This document shows, piece by piece, positions 63,871 through 64,000 of a DNA stretch of 64,000 nt. The position numbers were made by a program, and so were the translations under genes. Location: contig JAFWOE010000005.1 in NCBI GenBank assembly GCA_017509985.1, positions 49,222 through 113,221 of the forward strand, given 5' to 3'. Source of the DNA: Lachnospiraceae bacterium (GTDB lineage: Bacteria; Bacillota; Clostridia; Lachnospirales; Lachnospiraceae). The notes under the pieces were generated by a model. It was not told the DNA's origin, did no database searches, and saw nothing but the letters and a program-made list of their open reading frames with translations. The first letter of the stretch is position 1. Every line of letters begins with the position of its first letter.

Positions 63871-64000
63871 TGTTTTCAAGGTTCGAAAATGTATTTGACC
63901 AAAGATTCAAAGCCTTGAAAACAAATAAACCACCTGCTATGCAGGTGGACCCCAACCGGCTTTAGCCCCAGATAAAAAACCTCCCATGCTACAATAAATG
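63871..64000. mobile_element. Possible end of an IS200/IS605-type element (cut by window edge)
   Basis: Nested inverted repeats with no gene. TGTTTTCAAGG (63871-63881) matches CCTTGAAAACA (63913-63923). CCACCTGC-TAT-GCAGGTGG (63930-63948) is a perfect hairpin, and a smaller GGCT-TT-AGCC follows. Subterminal hairpins, including one that shields the transposase start, are typical of IS200/IS605 elements. No transposase is visible before the window ends, so this is only a candidate. Confidence 0.35.

Overview
The window looks like a chromosomal segment of an anaerobic Firmicute, most likely a gut-type Lachnospiraceae member (class Clostridia). The reasons are the CIRCE-controlled hrcA-grpE-dnaK-dnaJ-prmA operon, the ireB/ruvX/DUF1292/RNase J block, an LL-diaminopimelate aminotransferase, an oxygen-independent sulfatase maturase, a glycyl radical enzyme, lipoprotein binding proteins with short Cys-Gly-Gly starts, and strong AGGAGG-type ribosome sites. 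No rRNA, tRNA, CRISPR array or prophage was seen.

Bases 1-18.4 kb form an accessory locus for sulfated small molecules. It holds four related Cys-type sulfatases (one cut by the left edge), two TRAP binding proteins (DctP) with only one DctQM membrane pair, a uroporphyrinogen-decarboxylase-like methyltransferase, two LysR regulators, an anaerobic sulfatase-maturating radical SAM enzyme and a TauE/SafE-type anion exporter. The three sulfatases with visible N-termini have no signal peptide. The inferred scheme is import of the intact sulfate ester by TRAP, cytoplasmic desulfation, and anion export. Three promoters (before dctP1, dctQ and the sulfatase pair) carry a TGC-N7-GCA LysR-type box, each centred 57 bases from the end of the -10 box. 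Two of them lie in a 95-base module that is 83% identical.

Bases 18.5-29.0 kb hold a second accessory locus, on the minus strand behind a divergent LysR gene: a glycyl radical activase, a glycyl radical enzyme with an unusual Cys-Val-Tyr active-site motif, an alpha/beta esterase and a ribose-type ABC importer (binding protein, two permeases, tandem ATPase).

From 29.1 kb the window is housekeeping. First come the heat-shock operon, an ABC exporter, and rRNA/tRNA modification and sulfur transfer (rsmE, cysteine desulfurase, thiI, mtaB). These are followed by a His-less HPr-like protein, ubiX, the ireB-ruvX-DUF1292-rnj-(mltG-like)-methyltransferase-U32 block, an AraR-like protein without a DNA-binding domain, topA and mgtE. 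The last block is tig-clpP-clpX-lon-engB-ecfA1-ecfA2-ecfT-truA-dapL. The final 130 bases carry nested inverted repeats that resemble the end of an IS200/IS605-type element.
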